Of a stretch of 64,000 nt of DNA, positions 8,667 through 17,086 are shown in pieces. Source of the stretch: Iamia sp. SCSIO 61187 (GTDB taxonomy: Bacteria; Actinomycetota; Acidimicrobiia; Acidimicrobiales; Iamiaceae); the NCBI RefSeq assembly GCF_019443745.1, contig NZ_CP050948.1:4468001-4532000 (forward strand), in the 5' to 3' direction. The notes beneath the pieces were generated by a model that was given only the letters and a program-made list of their open reading frames with translations, was not told where the DNA came from and made no database searches. The position numbers and the translations under genes were made by a program. Positions within the stretch are counted from its first letter, which is position 1, and each line of letters begins with the position of its first letter.

Positions 8667-9323
8667 CTACTCGTCGAGGTCGGCGGTGGACCACACCTCG
8701 CCGGTGCCCGGGGCCACCAGCTCGATGCCGGTCAGGTCGCCCCGGTCGGTGGGCAGGGCGACGAGCCAGCCGGCGCCGGGGTCCGCGCTCCAGGGCTCGG
8801 TGTCCACCGTCGTGCCGTCGGCGAAGCGCATGCGACAGGTGTAGGTCGCGCCCTCGGGCCCGGTGGTCAGGCCCACGACGAGGACGGGCTCGCCGTCGAC
8901 CTCGGTGGCCGTCGCCGTGCCCACGCCCCGCCCGTCGGCGGTCGTGGTGATGGCGGCGACCCGCTCCGGCCCGCTGGACGGGTCGGCGCCGAACGCCCAC
9001 CAGGCCCCGCCGGCGGCGAGGGCGACCACCACCAGGGCGGCGGCGACCAGGGGCAGCCACCGGGGCGACCGACCCGATGCGGGGGCGGCGACGGGGCCGA
9101 TGCCCATCCCGGCCAGGGTCCGCTCGTCGAAGCCGATCGGCGGGTCGACGGCGGGCGCGGCCACGACCACGCCCTCGACCGCGGCGACCAGGTCGTCGTA
9201 CTCGTGGCGACAGGCGGGGCAGACGAGCAGGTGCCGCGCCAGGGTCGTCCGCCTCTCCCCCGTCACCTGCCCGAGGGCGAGGTCGACCAGCTCGTCGCCG
9301 GGGTGGTCGTGGTCGGCGGTCAT
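8667..9323 (-). CDS. zinc-finger anti-sigma factor, membrane-anchored
   Basis: 218 residues. The N-terminal anti-sigma domain carries the zinc-binding H-x3-C-x2-C motif (HLLVCPACRHEYDDL, about residues 31-45). A proline-rich linker leads to one transmembrane helix (LPLVAAALVVVALAAGGAWW, near residue 95), and the C-terminal 110 residues would be outside, ending in a beta-rich domain. It should hold the sigma factor encoded just upstream, whose stop overlaps its start as ATGA, the usual coupling of such pairs. The extracytoplasmic domain is not one I recognise, so the released signal is unknown. Confidence 0.88.
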   Translation of the reverse strand: MTADHDHPGDELVDLALGQVTGERRTTLARHLLVCPACRHEYDDLVAAVEGVVVAAPAVDPPIGFDERTLAGMGIGPVAAPASGRSPRWLPLVAAALVVVALAAGGAWWAFGADPSSGPERVAAITTTADGRGVGTATATEVDGEPVLVVGLTTGPEGATYTCRMRFADGTTVDTEPWSADPGAGWLVALPTDRGDLTGIELVAPGTGEVWSTADLDE

Positions 9324-9892
9324 GGTCCCTCCACCGGGGTCGCGGCGCGCATGCGGCGCAGGCCGGTGCGGATGCGGGTCTTGGCCGTGCCCAGCGGGAT
9401 GCCCTCGTGCGCCCCGACCTCGGCCGCCGTGCAGCCCCCCAACACGGCCAGCACCACCGCCCGGGCCTGCTCGGGTGGCCCGGCCCGCAGGGACGCCAGG
9501 GCCCGATCGGCCTCCACCGCCGTGCTGGCCGCCTCGGCGGTGGCGTCGCCGGCGAGGGTGAGGTGCAGGAGGCGGTCGAGCTCGTCGCCGTCGGTCGGGT
9601 CCGCCCGCCGGGCCCGGACGGCGTCGATGGCCAGGTTCCGGGTGATGGTGAGCAGCCAGCCCGCCACCGTCCCGCGGGCCCGGTCGAAGGTCGGCGCCGC
9701 CCGCCAAGCGCGGAGGAACGCCTCCTGGGCCACGTCCTCGGCCAGCGCCCGGTCCCGCGTCACCGACACGGCCAGACCGTAGACCTGGGCCTGGAACCGG
9801 CGGACGAAGGCGGTGGCGGCGTCGGGGTCCTCCACGACCATCCCGGCGACGAGGGCGTCGTCGGCCGCACGAGCGTGGTGGGGCACGGTCAC
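9320..9892 (-). CDS. ECF RNA polymerase sigma factor
   Basis: 190 residues with region 2 (AFVRRFQAQVYGLAVSVTRD, then the conserved AEDVAQEAFLRAWR) and region 4 (VVLAVLGGCTAAEVGAHEGI, GTAKTRIRTGLRRMR). This is the SigK/RpoE type of extracytoplasmic-function sigma factor that recruits polymerase when its anti-sigma partner lets go. The start GTG 9892 has AGGAG five bases upstream. The neighbouring anti-sigma gene and the divergent lipoprotein, which share one symmetric promoter region, are the likely regulon core. Longer N-terminal extensions run into that promoter and are rejected. Confidence 0.92.
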   Translation of the reverse strand: MTVPHHARAADDALVAGMVVEDPDAATAFVRRFQAQVYGLAVSVTRDRALAEDVAQEAFLRAWRAAPTFDRARGTVAGWLLTITRNLAIDAVRARRADPTDGDELDRLLHLTLAGDATAEAASTAVEADRALASLRAGPPEQARAVVLAVLGGCTAAEVGAHEGIPLGTAKTRIRTGLRRMRAATPVEGP

Positions 9893-9900
9893 ATCGTCTC

Positions 9901-9954
9901 CTACGGACGAGAGCCCCGCCGAGATTGCAATCCCTCCCGGGGGCTCGGCCGTAG
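9901..9954. promoter_or_regulatory. symmetric divergent promoter, shared -35 palindrome
   Basis: The palindrome GATTGCAATC (9923-9932) lies at the centre. Exactly 18 bases away on each side is the same box, GTAG in CCGTAGGA, read outward in both directions (9951-9954 on plus; 9904-9901 on minus). GAGCCCC/GGGGCTC arms lie in between. The arrangement looks like two back-to-back ECF promoters that share one -35 core, driving the sigma/anti-sigma pair and the lipoprotein together. The sigma specificity is inferred. Confidence 0.65.
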
Positions 9955-9989
9955 GACCGGGTGACCCACCCACGAACCCGGAGGCTCCC

Positions 9990-10547
9990 ATGGCCCCATC
10001 CCGATCCCGCATCGTCGGCGCCGCCCTCGTCGCCGTCGTCCTCCTGTTGGCCGCGTGCAGCGACGACGACGAGCCCACCGCCACTGGCGACGGTGGATCC
10101 GCCACCGAGACCACCGCCTCGGCCGACGACGCGGCCGACCCGTACGGCGCGGCGTCCGACGACGGCACCGAGACGACCGAGGCGTCGGACCCCGCCGCCG
10201 AGCCCACCGTCGCCGTCGCCGAGAGCGACCTGGGCCCGATCGTCGTGGACGGCCAGGGCGTCACGCTCTACCTGTTCACCAACGACACCCAGGGCGAGCC
10301 CAGCACGTGCACCGAGGGCTGTGCCGCCACCTGGCCGGCGCTGACGGGCCCGGTCGCCGCCGGCGAGGGCGTCGACGAGGCCCTGATCGGCACGGTGGCC
10401 AACCCCGACGGCACCGAGCAGGCGACCTACGACGGCTGGCCGCTCTACTACTACGCCCAGGACGGCGGGCCCGGCGACACCAACGGTCAGGGCGTGGGCG
10501 GCGTCTGGTGGGTGCTCGACGCCGCGGGCGAAGCCATCGAGGGCTGA
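9990..10547 (+). CDS. COG4315-type secreted lipoprotein (Yx[FWY]xxD repeats)
   Basis: A 185-residue lipoprotein precursor. The signal peptide ends in the lipobox LLAAC with the acylated cysteine at about residue 23, followed by a long acidic, threonine-rich linker (residues 24-75). The folded part has the two repeats of the 'lipoprotein with Yx(FWY)xxD motif' family: LYLFTND near residue 93 and YYYAQD near residue 155, plus a disulphide-type pair CTEGCAATWPAL. Function in this family is unknown; it is often linked to ECF sigma factors, and here it is transcribed divergently from one. Strong GGAGG upstream of ATG 9990. Confidence 0.87.
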   Translation: MAPSRSRIVGAALVAVVLLLAACSDDDEPTATGDGGSATETTASADDAADPYGAASDDGTETTEASDPAAEPTVAVAESDLGPIVVDGQGVTLYLFTNDTQGEPSTCTEGCAATWPALTGPVAAGEGVDEALIGTVANPDGTEQATYDGWPLYYYAQDGGPGDTNGQGVGGVWWVLDAAGEAIEG

Positions 10548-11908
10548 CCCGACGCTCCGCCGCCGCCCGGTCCCGACGGGGCCGGGCGGCCGTGGGCCAG
10601 GGCGGTGCCGACGCCGAAGAGGCCGAGGGCCACGAGCGGGAGGCCGAGGGGCCCGGCGGCGCTGAGGCCGTCCAGGGTGATGAGGGCGAAGGCGACGGCG
10701 AGCAGCGGCACGGCGACGATCGGGGCCCACGGCGATGCCGGGGACGCGGGCGGCCGCGTCCCCGGCCGACGCTCGACCCGCCCGACGAGGGCCACGATCG
10801 GCACCAGGACCAGACCCAGCACCGCCACCGTCGCCCACCGGGTCACCCACCACGCCGTGGTGCCCTCGGCCGGGTCGGGCACCACGCCGAGCGGGAGGAG
10901 GACGACGCCGGCCCCGACCAGAGCGGTGAAGTGCCACAGCAGGATCGACATGGCGTTGCGGTTGAGGACGAGGGCGAACGCCTGGACCGGCCGACGCTCG
11001 AGGGCGCGCTGGAGGAGGGGCCGGGCGAGGAGGGCCAGCCCGGTCTGGGCCAGGCCGAGGGCGACGAGGGTCGTCGTCGGCGGGGCGTTGTTGGCCAGCT
11101 CCTGGCCCGGGTACCCGACCAGGCTGACCGGGAACGGCCCGACGTGGGTCAGCAGCCCCAGGGAGGCCAGCCCGCCGCCGAGCAGCGCCGCCCCCGCCCG
11201 GCGGCGGTGGCGCAGCAGGCGGCCGTCGTACCAGGCGAACCCGACCTGCTGGCAGACGCCGAAGACGAGCACGAAGTTGAGCGAGGCGAACCCGTCGCCG
11301 GCACCCCCGACCCGAGCGGCGTCGACCAGGGCGGCGGCCCCGGCCAGGGCCACGACCACCCACCAGCCGTGGCGGAGGTGGGCCCGCCACAGCGCCGGCG
11401 CCAGGGCGACCACGAGCACGTAGACGGCGAGGAACCACACCGGCACGACCACCAGCCAGGCGATGGGCTCGACCACGTCGGCCGGCACACCGACCGCCCG
11501 CGAGAGGGCCGCCCCGCCGGCGCCGACGCCGAACAGCAGCGCCACCGGCCGGGTGAGCCGGACCAGGCGGGTGCGCAGCCAGGTGGCGTACCGCTCGCCG
11601 CGGGCCCTCGCCGCCGACCACGAGGCGGCGTTGGCCACGCCGCCGACGACGAAGAAGAGGGGCATGACCTGGAACAGCCAGGTCAGCGGGCGCAGGGACG
11701 GCACCGTCGCCAGGGCGTTGACACCGTCGAAGCGGCCGTCGTCGTAGCTCGGCACCACGACCATCCAGTGGCCGACGGCCACGGCCACGATGGCCAGGGC
11801 CCGCAGCAGGTCGACCGTCAGGTCCCGCTCGGGCGGCGCGGGACGGGCGCGCTCGACGGGTGCGGCCGGCGCGACGGGCGGGTCGGGGACGAGGGTGGTG
11901 GTGGGCAC
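10487..11908 (-). CDS. integral-membrane acyltransferase (acyltransferase-3 family)
   Basis: 473 residues with about ten hydrophobic segments. The N-terminus has the family landmark DLLRALAIVAVAVGHWMVVV (residues 30-49), where the arginine and histidine are the catalytic-site pair of acyltransferase-3/OafA-NodX proteins. These enzymes move acyl groups onto sugars or lipids at the cytoplasmic membrane. The protein ends in a Pro/Ser/Gly-rich tail whose last 61 bases overlap the 3' end of the convergent lipoprotein gene, and a hairpin at 10563 lies within this tail. The substrate cannot be told. Confidence 0.82.
   Translation of the reverse strand: MPTTTLVPDPPVAPAAPVERARPAPPERDLTVDLLRALAIVAVAVGHWMVVVPSYDDGRFDGVNALATVPSLRPLTWLFQVMPLFFVVGGVANAASWSAARARGERYATWLRTRLVRLTRPVALLFGVGAGGAALSRAVGVPADVVEPIAWLVVVPVWFLAVYVLVVALAPALWRAHLRHGWWVVVALAGAAALVDAARVGGAGDGFASLNFVLVFGVCQQVGFAWYDGRLLRHRRRAGAALLGGGLASLGLLTHVGPFPVSLVGYPGQELANNAPPTTTLVALGLAQTGLALLARPLLQRALERRPVQAFALVLNRNAMSILLWHFTALVGAGVVLLPLGVVPDPAEGTTAWWVTRWATVAVLGLVLVPIVALVGRVERRPGTRPPASPASPWAPIVAVPLLAVAFALITLDGLSAAGPLGLPLVALGLFGVGTALAHGRPAPSGPGGGGASGQPSMASPAASSTHQTPPTP
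10563..10589 (+). terminator. hairpin after lipoprotein gene
   Basis: CCGCCCGGTCCC and GGGGCCGGGCGG pair with one G-T wobble around a three-base loop, 15 bases after the lipoprotein stop. It sits inside the reading frame of the convergent acyltransferase, encoding its glycine-rich tail. Confidence 0.55.
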
Positions 11909-12007
11909 GGTGCCTCCGGTGCAGGTGGGTCCGGGTCACCCTCGGCGCCGACGGGCCCCGCTGGCATGGCGTCCACCCCCCAGGGGCCGGTGGGGAGGCC
12001 CCAGCGC

Positions 12008-13003
12008 TCAGACCGGGTCGGCCAGCCCGCGCCGGTAGACAGCGGCGACCACCTCGTCCACCGCCGGCTCCTCGACGGCGACGTCCACCACGTCGGCCTG
12101 GGCCATGGCCGCGGCGACCACCGACGCGGCCGAGACCTCCGCCGACGCCAGCCGGAGGCGCTGGCGCACCCCGTCGACCTCCTCGACCACGGTGTCGGCC
12201 ACGACGAGAGGCGGACCCGGCTCGGCCAGGGTGACGACGACCGTGCGGGTCGCCCCGCTGGCCCGGACCAGGGCGGCCAGGTCGCCGTCGTGGACCACGC
12301 GACCGTGGTCGATCACCACGACCCGGCGGCACAGCCGCTCCACGTCGACCAGGTCGTGGGTGGTCAGCAGGACGGTCACCCCCCGGTCGGTGTTGAGGTG
12401 GGCGAGGAACCGGCGCACGCGGTCCTTGGCCACCACGTCGAGCCCGATCGTGGGCTCGTCGAGGTACAGCAGCTCGGGCCCGTGGAGGAGGGCGGCGGCC
12501 AGGTCGCCCCGCATCCGCTGCCCGAGCGACAGCTGGCGGACGGGCGTGGCGAGGAGGTCTGCCAGGTCGAGCAGCTCGTCGAGCTCGGCCCGGCGGACTC
12601 GGTAGTCGGCCTCGGGCACGGCGTAGATGTGGCGGAGGAGCTCGAAGCTGTCGACCAGCGGGAGGTCGGGCCAGAGCTGCGACCGCTGGCCGAACACCAC
12701 ACCTACCCGGCGGGCCAGCTCGATGCGGTGCCGGTTGGGGTCGAGGCCGTCGACCCGCACCGACCCACCTGTGGGCACGAGGATGCCGGTGAGCATCTTG
12801 ACCGTGGTCGACTTCCCGGCGCCGTTGGGCCCGAGGTACCCGACCATCTCGCCCCGCCGGACGGTCAGGTCGATGCCATCGACGGCGCGCACCTGGCGTC
12901 GGGCCCGGCGCAGACGACCCCGGCGCACCCGCTGGGTGAAGACCTTCTCCGCGGCCCGGAGCTCGATCAGCACCTCGGCGGACGAGCCCGGCGGCGCGGT
13001 CAT
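12008..13003 (-). CDS. ABC-2 exporter ATP-binding protein
   Basis: 331 residues. Walker A GPNGAGKSTTVKMLTG (about residue 59), the Q-loop region GVVFGQRSQLWPDL, signature LSLGQRMRGDLAAALLHGPE, Walker B ELLYLDEPTIGLD, and the H-loop LLTTHD. The C-terminal 90 residues match the DUF4162-like tail of drug/lipid exporters of this kind. The signature LSLGQ in place of LSGGQ is normal for this subgroup. Its ATG overlaps the stop of the permease gene, completing an operon of two permeases and one ATPase. The substrate is unknown. Confidence 0.9.
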   Translation of the reverse strand: MTAPPGSSAEVLIELRAAEKVFTQRVRRGRLRRARRQVRAVDGIDLTVRRGEMVGYLGPNGAGKSTTVKMLTGILVPTGGSVRVDGLDPNRHRIELARRVGVVFGQRSQLWPDLPLVDSFELLRHIYAVPEADYRVRRAELDELLDLADLLATPVRQLSLGQRMRGDLAAALLHGPELLYLDEPTIGLDVVAKDRVRRFLAHLNTDRGVTVLLTTHDLVDVERLCRRVVVIDHGRVVHDGDLAALVRASGATRTVVVTLAEPGPPLVVADTVVEEVDGVRQRLRLASAEVSAASVVAAAMAQADVVDVAVEEPAVDEVVAAVYRRGLADPV

Positions 13004-13833
13004 GCGCCGGAGCTCCGGTACGAGCGGATGCCCACCCGCCAGATGGTCAGGGCCACGACGAGGGCGACGGCGCCCACCGCGGGACCGACCCAGGCCAGCG
13101 CGCCCAGGCCGCCGAAGGGGTCGTCGCGGCCGAGCAGCCCGAGGGCCGGGTAGTAGGCGGTGAAGGCGAGGGGCACGACGAAGCGGGCCAGCTGGCGCAG
13201 CCAGGGCCCGTAGACCCCGAGCGGGTAGGTCGACATCTCCCGGCCGCCGTAGGTGAAGGCCGAGGACACCTCCCGCGAGTCGATCAGCCAGAAGCTGATC
13301 GACGTGGTGGCGATCCACACGGCCACGTAGATCCCCACCGCTCCGGTCACGCCGACGACCAGGCGGGCCGCGACCGCCGGCGACGACGGGGCCACGTCGG
13401 CCATCACCAGCCCGGTGACGAGGATGGCGACGCCCTGGGCCACCTTCCCCAGGCTCCGCAGGTCGACGTCGCCGGCGATGATCTGCGGCATCGCCCGCCG
13501 GGGACGCAGGAGCAGCACGTCGAGCCTCCCCGTGCGGACCAGGTCGGGCAGCTCGTCCAGCTGCCCCACGACCAGGTCGGCGAGGTAGAAGCCGGTGCAG
13601 GCCAGGCCGTGGAGGAGCAGCACCTCCCCCACCGTCCACCCGACCAGCTCGTCGACGTTGGAGAACACAGCCACGATGGCCACCAGGTCGAGGGCGGTGA
13701 GCAGCATGCTGGCCGTCACGCCGATGGCGAACGAGGCCGGGTACTCGAGCGTCGAGCGCACCTCGGCGCCGAGCAGCCGGGCGTACACCCGCCACGGGCG
13801 CAGCGGGCCGGGGGCGACGGCCGCCTCAGCCAC
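13000..13833 (-). CDS. ABC-2 type permease subunit 2
   Basis: 277 residues, about six membrane helices. WLIDSREVSSAFTYGGREMS followed by YPLGVYGPW is the hallmark of the ABC-2 'DUF990-like' permeases that come in pairs with a multidrug-type ATPase. It should form the transmembrane half of an exporter with the product of the gene upstream. I place the start at GTG 13833, which overlaps the stop of the upstream permease by eight bases; longer forms add a stretch antisense-like to that gene. Its stop overlaps the ATPase start (ATGA). Confidence 0.85.
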   Translation of the reverse strand: MAEAAVAPGPLRPWRVYARLLGAEVRSTLEYPASFAIGVTASMLLTALDLVAIVAVFSNVDELVGWTVGEVLLLHGLACTGFYLADLVVGQLDELPDLVRTGRLDVLLLRPRRAMPQIIAGDVDLRSLGKVAQGVAILVTGLVMADVAPSSPAVAARLVVGVTGAVGIYVAVWIATTSISFWLIDSREVSSAFTYGGREMSTYPLGVYGPWLRQLARFVVPLAFTAYYPALGLLGRDDPFGGLGALAWVGPAVGAVALVVALTIWRVGIRSYRSSGA

Positions 13834-14617
13834 CCTGGACCACCACCTTCCGCGTGGCCCGGGCCTGGACGACGCGCCCGGCACCGAGGAGGGCGACGGC
13901 CCAGGCCGCCTGCACGGCGAGCGAGGCCGGCAGCGACGGCCGCGCCGTGCCGGTCCACACGTCGGAGACGAGCTGGATCGTCGCCGCGAACGGCAGGGCG
14001 CGCAGCACCGTCTCGAGGCCGTCGGGCAGGAGGGGCAGCGGGATGGTCATCCCCGCCCCCACGATCCAGACCACCATCAGGCCCCGGACCGCGCCCTTGG
14101 CGTCGAGCAGCCAGAACCCGCTGCTGTAGGCCAGGTAGCGGAGGGCGTAGCTCACGGTCACGGCCAGGACGAGGGCGAGGGCCACGGCGGGCACGTCGCG
14201 CCCGGCCGGGAGGCGGGCGCCGAAGAAGACCAGGCCGACGACGACCGGGGGCACGAACCGCACCAGCACCTCGTAGCCCGCCCGCCCGGCGTCGACCGCC
14301 CCCCACCACGCCTGGAGGTCGACCGGCCGGTAGAGGTCCACGACCACGTCACCGGTGCGGATCCGGTCCACCAGGTCCTGGTGGCGCAGGAACACGTCCA
14401 TCACGCCGAGCATCCCCTGGGCCAGCCACACCTGGGTGACGAGGCCGGCCTCGTCGAGCCCGCCGATGTCGGCCCCCCGCTCCCGGGCCACGGCCCCGAC
14501 CACGGCCGAGAGGAAGATCCCGAACACCGTGTTGGTGAACACCGACGCGGCCGTCGCCCCCCGGTAGGTGGCGAACCGGCGGAAGGACCGCCGGGCCACC
14601 TCCACGTACACCCGCAC
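13826..14617 (-). CDS. ABC-2 type permease subunit 1
   Basis: 263 residues with six predicted membrane segments. The N-terminus VRVYVEVARRSFRRFATYRG matches the usual opening of this permease family, which supports the start at GTG 14617 rather than GTG 14668. In addition, TACGGT lies eight bases upstream of 14617, as in the leaderless genes of this window, and the start at 14668 would lie inside a regulatory palindrome. It is the first gene of the three-gene exporter operon and is transcribed divergently from a TetR gene. Confidence 0.82.
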   Translation of the reverse strand: MRVYVEVARRSFRRFATYRGATAASVFTNTVFGIFLSAVVGAVARERGADIGGLDEAGLVTQVWLAQGMLGVMDVFLRHQDLVDRIRTGDVVVDLYRPVDLQAWWGAVDAGRAGYEVLVRFVPPVVVGLVFFGARLPAGRDVPAVALALVLAVTVSYALRYLAYSSGFWLLDAKGAVRGLMVVWIVGAGMTIPLPLLPDGLETVLRALPFAATIQLVSDVWTGTARPSLPASLAVQAAWAVALLGAGRVVQARATRKVVVQGG

Positions 14618-14625
14618 GGCACCGG

Positions 14626-14631
14626 ACCGTA
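14626..14631 (-). promoter_or_regulatory. -10 box of the ABC-2 exporter operon
   Basis: TACGGT on the minus strand, eight bases before GTG 14617. The matching -35 area overlaps the TetR-type palindrome at 14654-14671. Confidence 0.5.
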
Positions 14632-14653
14632 CCGCCTCGACGCCCGCCCTGAA

Positions 14654-14671
14654 TGAGTGAGTGCTCACTCA
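14654..14671. promoter_or_regulatory. TetR-type operator between divergent operons
   Basis: TGAGTGAG, two bases, CTCACTCA: perfect 8-bp inverted repeat, the usual look of a TetR-family operator. It lies between the minus-strand exporter operon and the plus-strand TetR gene (GTG 14696), so the regulator most likely controls both directions. Confidence 0.8.
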
Positions 14672-14695
14672 GTCAGGCCCGCTACCGTGCCGGAC

Positions 14696-15292
14696 GTGCC
14701 CTCCGCCGCTCCCCCCGCCCCGAGCCGGACGCGAGCCCCGGCGATGTCGGTCGAGGACCGTCGCTCGGCCATCGTCGCCACGGCCGTCCCTCTGTTCCTC
14801 GAGGGCGGGCTCGCCGTGCGCACCCGCCAGGTCGCCGAGGCCGCCGGGATCGCCGAGGGCACCTTGTTCCGGGCCTTCGCCGACAAGGAGGACCTGGTCG
14901 ACGCGGTCATCGCCGCCGCCATCGACCCGGCTCCGATCGACGAGGCGCTCGACGCCATCGACCGTGACCTCCCCCTCGAGCAGCGCCTCGCCGCCGCCGC
15001 CGACGTCCTGCGCGACCGGGTGACGACGTACCACAAGGTGATGGCGCTGGCCGGGGCGGCGCCGGCGGGTCGGCTCAAGCCCGGCGAGGCGCCCGAGCAC
15101 CTGCCCCGGCTCGAGGCCCTGATCGAACCGGACGCCGACCGGCTCCGCCTCTCGCCCCGCGAAGTGGCGCACCTGCTGCGGGGCCTCGTCGTCGCCAGCG
15201 TCCACCCGTCCTTCCACCCGGGAGCGCCCCGCCCGTCGGACGCCATCGTCGACCTGCTGCTGCACGGCGTGGCCCGGACCGAGGGGCGCTGA
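14696..15292 (+). CDS. TetR-family transcriptional regulator
   Basis: 198 residues. After about 20 disordered residues comes the DNA-binding domain: RRSAIVATAVPLFLEGG, the helix-turn-helix VRTRQVAEAAGIAEGTLFRA and FADKEDLVDAVI. The ligand-binding C-terminal half is not assignable. The start at GTG 14696 sits seven bases behind TACCGT and just after the palindrome TGAGTGAG/CTCACTCA, its likely operator. The stop TGA shares a base with the ATG of the following ABC exporter, so the regulator is in one operon with that exporter and divergent from another one. Confidence 0.88.
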   Translation: MPSAAPPAPSRTRAPAMSVEDRRSAIVATAVPLFLEGGLAVRTRQVAEAAGIAEGTLFRAFADKEDLVDAVIAAAIDPAPIDEALDAIDRDLPLEQRLAAAADVLRDRVTTYHKVMALAGAAPAGRLKPGEAPEHLPRLEALIEPDADRLRLSPREVAHLLRGLVVASVHPSFHPGAPRPSDAIVDLLLHGVARTEGR

Positions 15293-17022
15293 TGCTGTCC
15301 GACCTCATCCGCACGCACCTCCGGCCCTACAAGCGGCCGCTGCTGCTCCTGCTCGTGCTCCAGATCGTCCAGGCCGGCGCCACCCTCGTCCTGCCGACGA
15401 TCAACGCCGACATCATCGACAAGGGCGTGGTCCCCGGCGACGACGGCTACGTGCGCCGGCTGGGGGCGGTGATGCTGGCGGTGGCCATCGTCCAGGTCGT
15501 GTTCAACGTGGCCGCCATCCGGGTGGGCGCCCGGGTCGCCACCGCCTTCGGGCGCGACGTCCGCCACAGCATCTTCCACTCGGTCACCCGGTACTCGGCG
15601 CGCGAGGTCGGCGAGCTCGGTCCGCCGTCGCTGATCACCCGCATCACCAACGACGTGCAGCAGGTGCAGATGCTCGTCGTGATGTCGCTGACGATCCTGG
15701 CCGCCGCCCCGATCACCATCGTCGTCGGCACGTTCATGGCGGTGCGCGAGGACGGGCCCCTGTCGCTGCTCCTGCTCGTCGCCGTGCCCGCCCTGGTGCT
15801 CGGCGTGGGCACCGTGGTGCTGCGGATGATCCCGCAGTTCCAGGCCATCCAGGAGAAGATCGACCGGGTCAACGCCGTGCTGCGCGAGCAGATCGTCGGC
15901 ATCCGCGTCGTGCGGGCCTTCGGGCGGGAGCCGCACGAGGCCGAGCGGTTCAGCACCGCCAACGCCGAGCTCACCATGCGCTCGCTCAACGCCGGGCGGC
16001 TCATGGCCTTCATGTTCCCGATCGTCTTCACCGTGCTGAACACCTCGAGCGTGGCCGCGGTGTGGTTCGGCGCCGGGCGCATCGACAGCGGCGACATGCA
16101 GATCGGCGCCCTCATCGCCTTCCTCAGCTACCTCATCCAGATCCTCATGGCCGTGATGATGGGGACCTTCGTGGCGGTGATGACGCCCCGGGCCCAGGTC
16201 TGCGCCGAGCGCATCCAGGAGGTCCTGCGCAAGGAGCCGACCGTGGCCGACGCCCCCGGCGCCCTCACCGAGCTCCCCGAGCACCCCACCCTCGAGCTGC
16301 GCGACGTCGGCTTCCACTACCCAGGAGCCGAGGCACCGGTGCTGGGCGGGGTACGCCTCACCGTCGCCCCCGGCACCACCACGGCGATCATCGGGAGCAC
16401 GGGGTCGGGCAAGACGACCCTGCTGAACCTCATCCCCCGGCTCTTCGACGCCACCGAGGGCGCCGTCCTGGTGGGGGGCACCGACATCCGGGAGGTCGAG
16501 ACCGAGGCGCTGTGGCGACGGATCGGCCTGGTGCCGCAGAAGCCGTACCTCTTCTCGGGCACGGTGGGGTCCAACATCCGCCTCGGGGCTCCGGACGCCA
16601 CCGACGGCGAGGTCTGGGCCGCCCTGGAGACCAGCCAGGCCCGCGGCTTCGTCGAGGCCATGGGCGGGCTCGACGCCCGCATCGAGCAGGGCGGCAGCAA
16701 CGTCTCCGGCGGCCAGCGCCAACGCCTGGCCATCGCCCGGGCGGTGGTGCGCCGCCCGGCGATCTACCTCTTCGACGACTCCTTCTCGGCCCTCGACCTG
16801 GCCACCGACGCCCGGCTGCGGGCCGCCCTCGCCCCGGCCATGGCCGAGGCGGCGATGGTCGTGGTCGCCCAGCGGGTGTCGACGATCATCGGCGCCGACC
16901 AGATCCTGGTGCTGGAGGACGGGCGCCCCGTCGGCCTCGGCCCCCACGACGAGCTGGTCCGCACCTGCCCCACCTACGCCGAGATCGTCGCCTCCCAGGC
17001 CACCACCGAGGCGGCAGCATGA
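15292..17022 (+). CDS. ABC exporter half-transporter, degenerate-site subunit
   Basis: 576 residues: about six membrane helices (residues 1-310) and an ATPase domain. Walker A is GSTGSGKTTLLNLIPRLF, the signature is the normal NVSGGQRQRL, but Walker B reads IYLFDDSFSALDL, with aspartate where the catalytic glutamate should be. This is the pattern of the degenerate partner in heterodimeric exporters such as TM287 of TM287/288 or BmrC/BmrD. The partner is encoded next. It should export drugs or lipids, but nothing points to a substrate. Confidence 0.9.
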   Translation: MLSDLIRTHLRPYKRPLLLLLVLQIVQAGATLVLPTINADIIDKGVVPGDDGYVRRLGAVMLAVAIVQVVFNVAAIRVGARVATAFGRDVRHSIFHSVTRYSAREVGELGPPSLITRITNDVQQVQMLVVMSLTILAAAPITIVVGTFMAVREDGPLSLLLLVAVPALVLGVGTVVLRMIPQFQAIQEKIDRVNAVLREQIVGIRVVRAFGREPHEAERFSTANAELTMRSLNAGRLMAFMFPIVFTVLNTSSVAAVWFGAGRIDSGDMQIGALIAFLSYLIQILMAVMMGTFVAVMTPRAQVCAERIQEVLRKEPTVADAPGALTELPEHPTLELRDVGFHYPGAEAPVLGGVRLTVAPGTTTAIIGSTGSGKTTLLNLIPRLFDATEGAVLVGGTDIREVETEALWRRIGLVPQKPYLFSGTVGSNIRLGAPDATDGEVWAALETSQARGFVEAMGGLDARIEQGGSNVSGGQRQRLAIARAVVRRPAIYLFDDSFSALDLATDARLRAALAPAMAEAAMVVVAQRVSTIIGADQILVLEDGRPVGLGPHDELVRTCPTYAEIVASQATTEAAA

Positions 17023-17086
17023 TGCTTCTGCCGATCCCCATCCCCCTCCTCGGTGGACGAGGGTCGACAGGACGGGGTGATCGACG

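Noticed and set aside
8667-12332. 1221-residue minus-strand frame
   Set aside because: Out-of-frame shadow of the acyltransferase and lipoprotein region fused to the anti-sigma gene; the anti-sigma start at 9323 is clear.
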